Shown here one piece after another: positions 63,435 through 64,000 of a stretch of 64,000 nt of DNA. Source of the stretch: Hyphococcus flavus (GTDB lineage Bacteria > Pseudomonadota > Alphaproteobacteria > Caulobacterales > Parvularculaceae); NCBI RefSeq assembly GCF_028748065.1, contig NZ_CP118166.1:1-64000 (forward strand). The letters are read 5' to 3'. The position numbers and the translations under genes are program-made. The notes under the pieces are model-generated. The model did not search any database. It had not been told where the DNA came from and saw only the letters and a list, made by a program, of their open reading frames with translations. How positions within the stretch are numbered: position 1 is the first letter of the stretch; the number at the start of each line of letters is the position of its first letter.

Positions 63435-64000
63435 ATGCCGACTTTGCATGACATTGAAACTCCTGCCCTTATCCTTGATGAAGATAGGATGATGCGGAAT
63501 ATAGCCCGAATGCGGAAACGCTTTTCTGGTATCGAGGGCGTATCATTTCGTCCTCACCTGAAAACCGCCAAGTCCATTGATATTGCAAGGCGTATTTTCC
63601 CGGATGGTCCTGGAGCAATTACAGTTTCCACCTTGCTTGAAGCGGAGCATTTTGCTGAAGCAGGGTTCAAAGATATTCTTTACGCTGTTGCTCTGTCGCC
63701 AGACAAGCTGCCAAGAGTTCAAAAAATAAGATCGTCTGGCGTAGACCTGTGCGTGATAGTGGACAGCGCGGAAGCTGTTCATCATATGCAAGATCATTTT
63801 TCACAAGCGCTCACCGGCGTACCGTTTCTTATTGAAATCGATTGTGATGGATGCCGTGCCGGCGTGCCCCATAGGGACGGCAAAAGCCTGTTGGCAATTG
63901 CAGATTGTCTTACCAATGCGGGCGCCGAACTACGCGGCGTGATGACCCATGCCGGCGGATCTTATCTTGCAACGTCATCTGCTGAAATTGAACGTACTGC
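63435..64000 (+). CDS. DSD1-family PLP enzyme, 3' end outside window
   Basis: The ATG at 63435 gives MPTLHDIETPALILDEDRMM and an open frame of 188 codons to the window end. SFRPHLKTAKSIDIARRIF (about 37-55) contains the PLP-binding Lys of the alanine-racemase-like fold type III D-threonine aldolase/D-serine dehydratase group (RPHxKT), followed by IEIDCDGCRAGVP and MTHAGGSYLA. It acts on a D-amino acid. No clear link to the peptide cassette is shown; position downstream of the exporter makes it a weak candidate. Partial. Confidence 0.87.
   Translation, partial: MPTLHDIETPALILDEDRMMRNIARMRKRFSGIEGVSFRPHLKTAKSIDIARRIFPDGPGAITVSTLLEAEHFAEAGFKDILYAVALSPDKLPRVQKIRSSGVDLCVIVDSAEAVHHMQDHFSQALTGVPFLIEIDCDGCRAGVPHRDGKSLLAIADCLTNAGAELRGVMTHAGGSYLATSSAEIERT

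Noticed and set aside
63427-63460. An ATG at 63427 as the start of the PLP enzyme
   Set aside because: It is in a different frame from the conserved RPHLKTAKS motif; the ATG at 63435 is in frame.
63435-64000. PLP enzyme as part of the peptide cassette
   Set aside because: It lies beyond a separate broken ccoS gene and there is no direct evidence linking it to the peptide, although epimerisation or D-amino acid chemistry could be imagined.

Overview
The window joins an integrated tailed phage (left, to about 33.37 kb) to ordinary alphaproteobacterial chromosome (right). Alphaproteobacterial origin is inferred from 5-aminolevulinate synthase next to hemB with an LdtR-like MarR regulator between them, a Suv3-like helicase / S4 protein / FdxA / CarD neighbourhood, and a VPLPA-CTERM protein. 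The gene set would suit a Caulobacterales/Parvularculales/Rhizobiales-type genome, but no species can be named from it.

Prophage (about 1-33366). The phage has an HK97-type head and a siphovirus-type tail. The right end carries a tyrosine integrase whose 3' end lies beside the 3' end of a tRNA-Met(CAT) gene, the likely attachment site. No second copy of the tRNA 3' end was found near the left edge, so the left attachment site is probably outside the window. A rightward, mostly ATGA-coupled set of small genes (31372-33280: HTH protein, 29-residue membrane peptide, unknown, excisionase-like, integrase) is preceded by a perfect parS-like palindrome. A cI/cro-like divergent switch lies at 30.17-30.27 kb. 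A leftward early operon (cro-like, unknown, winged helix, CHC2-type zinc finger, membrane protein, replication-initiator-like HTH) ends with a NusG-family paralogue, placed where lambda carries its Q antiterminator. Leftward late genes follow: an Ala-rich repeat protein, a tail-like beta protein, an adaptor-like protein, HNH, TerS, TerL, portal, protease, major capsid, connectors, tail tube, G/GT chaperone with a programmed -1 frameshift site, tape measure, tail tip, fibres with a glycosidase-like protein, and a lysis cassette (DUF5675, holin-like protein, nested Rz/Rz1). A methyltransferase and a small membrane protein at the left edge read the other way and may be cargo.

Chromosome (33.37-64 kb). 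Leftward operons are mnmA-GNAT-ykgJ-FAD oxidoreductase and alpha-2-macroglobulin-pbpC-nuclease. Between them lie a K+/H+ antiporter, the heme genes hemA-marR-hemB, a secreted alpha/beta hydrolase, a VPLPA-CTERM protein, a VUT transporter, rpmB, the helicase-S4-TerB-fdxA run, and a CarD regulator with a long histone-H1-like N-terminal tail. A tRNA-Arg(CCT) follows.

Most unusual region (59.46-63.1 kb). An unlisted 44-codon gene with a strong ribosome binding site encodes a peptide carrying the nine-residue motif VGSTSFEYA twice, the second copy at its extreme C-terminus. It is followed, after a strong hairpin, by a 421-residue cupin-like protein, and diverges from an MsbA-type ABC exporter. This looks like a ribosomal-peptide (RiPP-like or signal-peptide) cassette of a type I do not recognise. 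To its right are a ccoS gene broken at a homopolymer and the start of a DSD1-family PLP enzyme that runs off the window.
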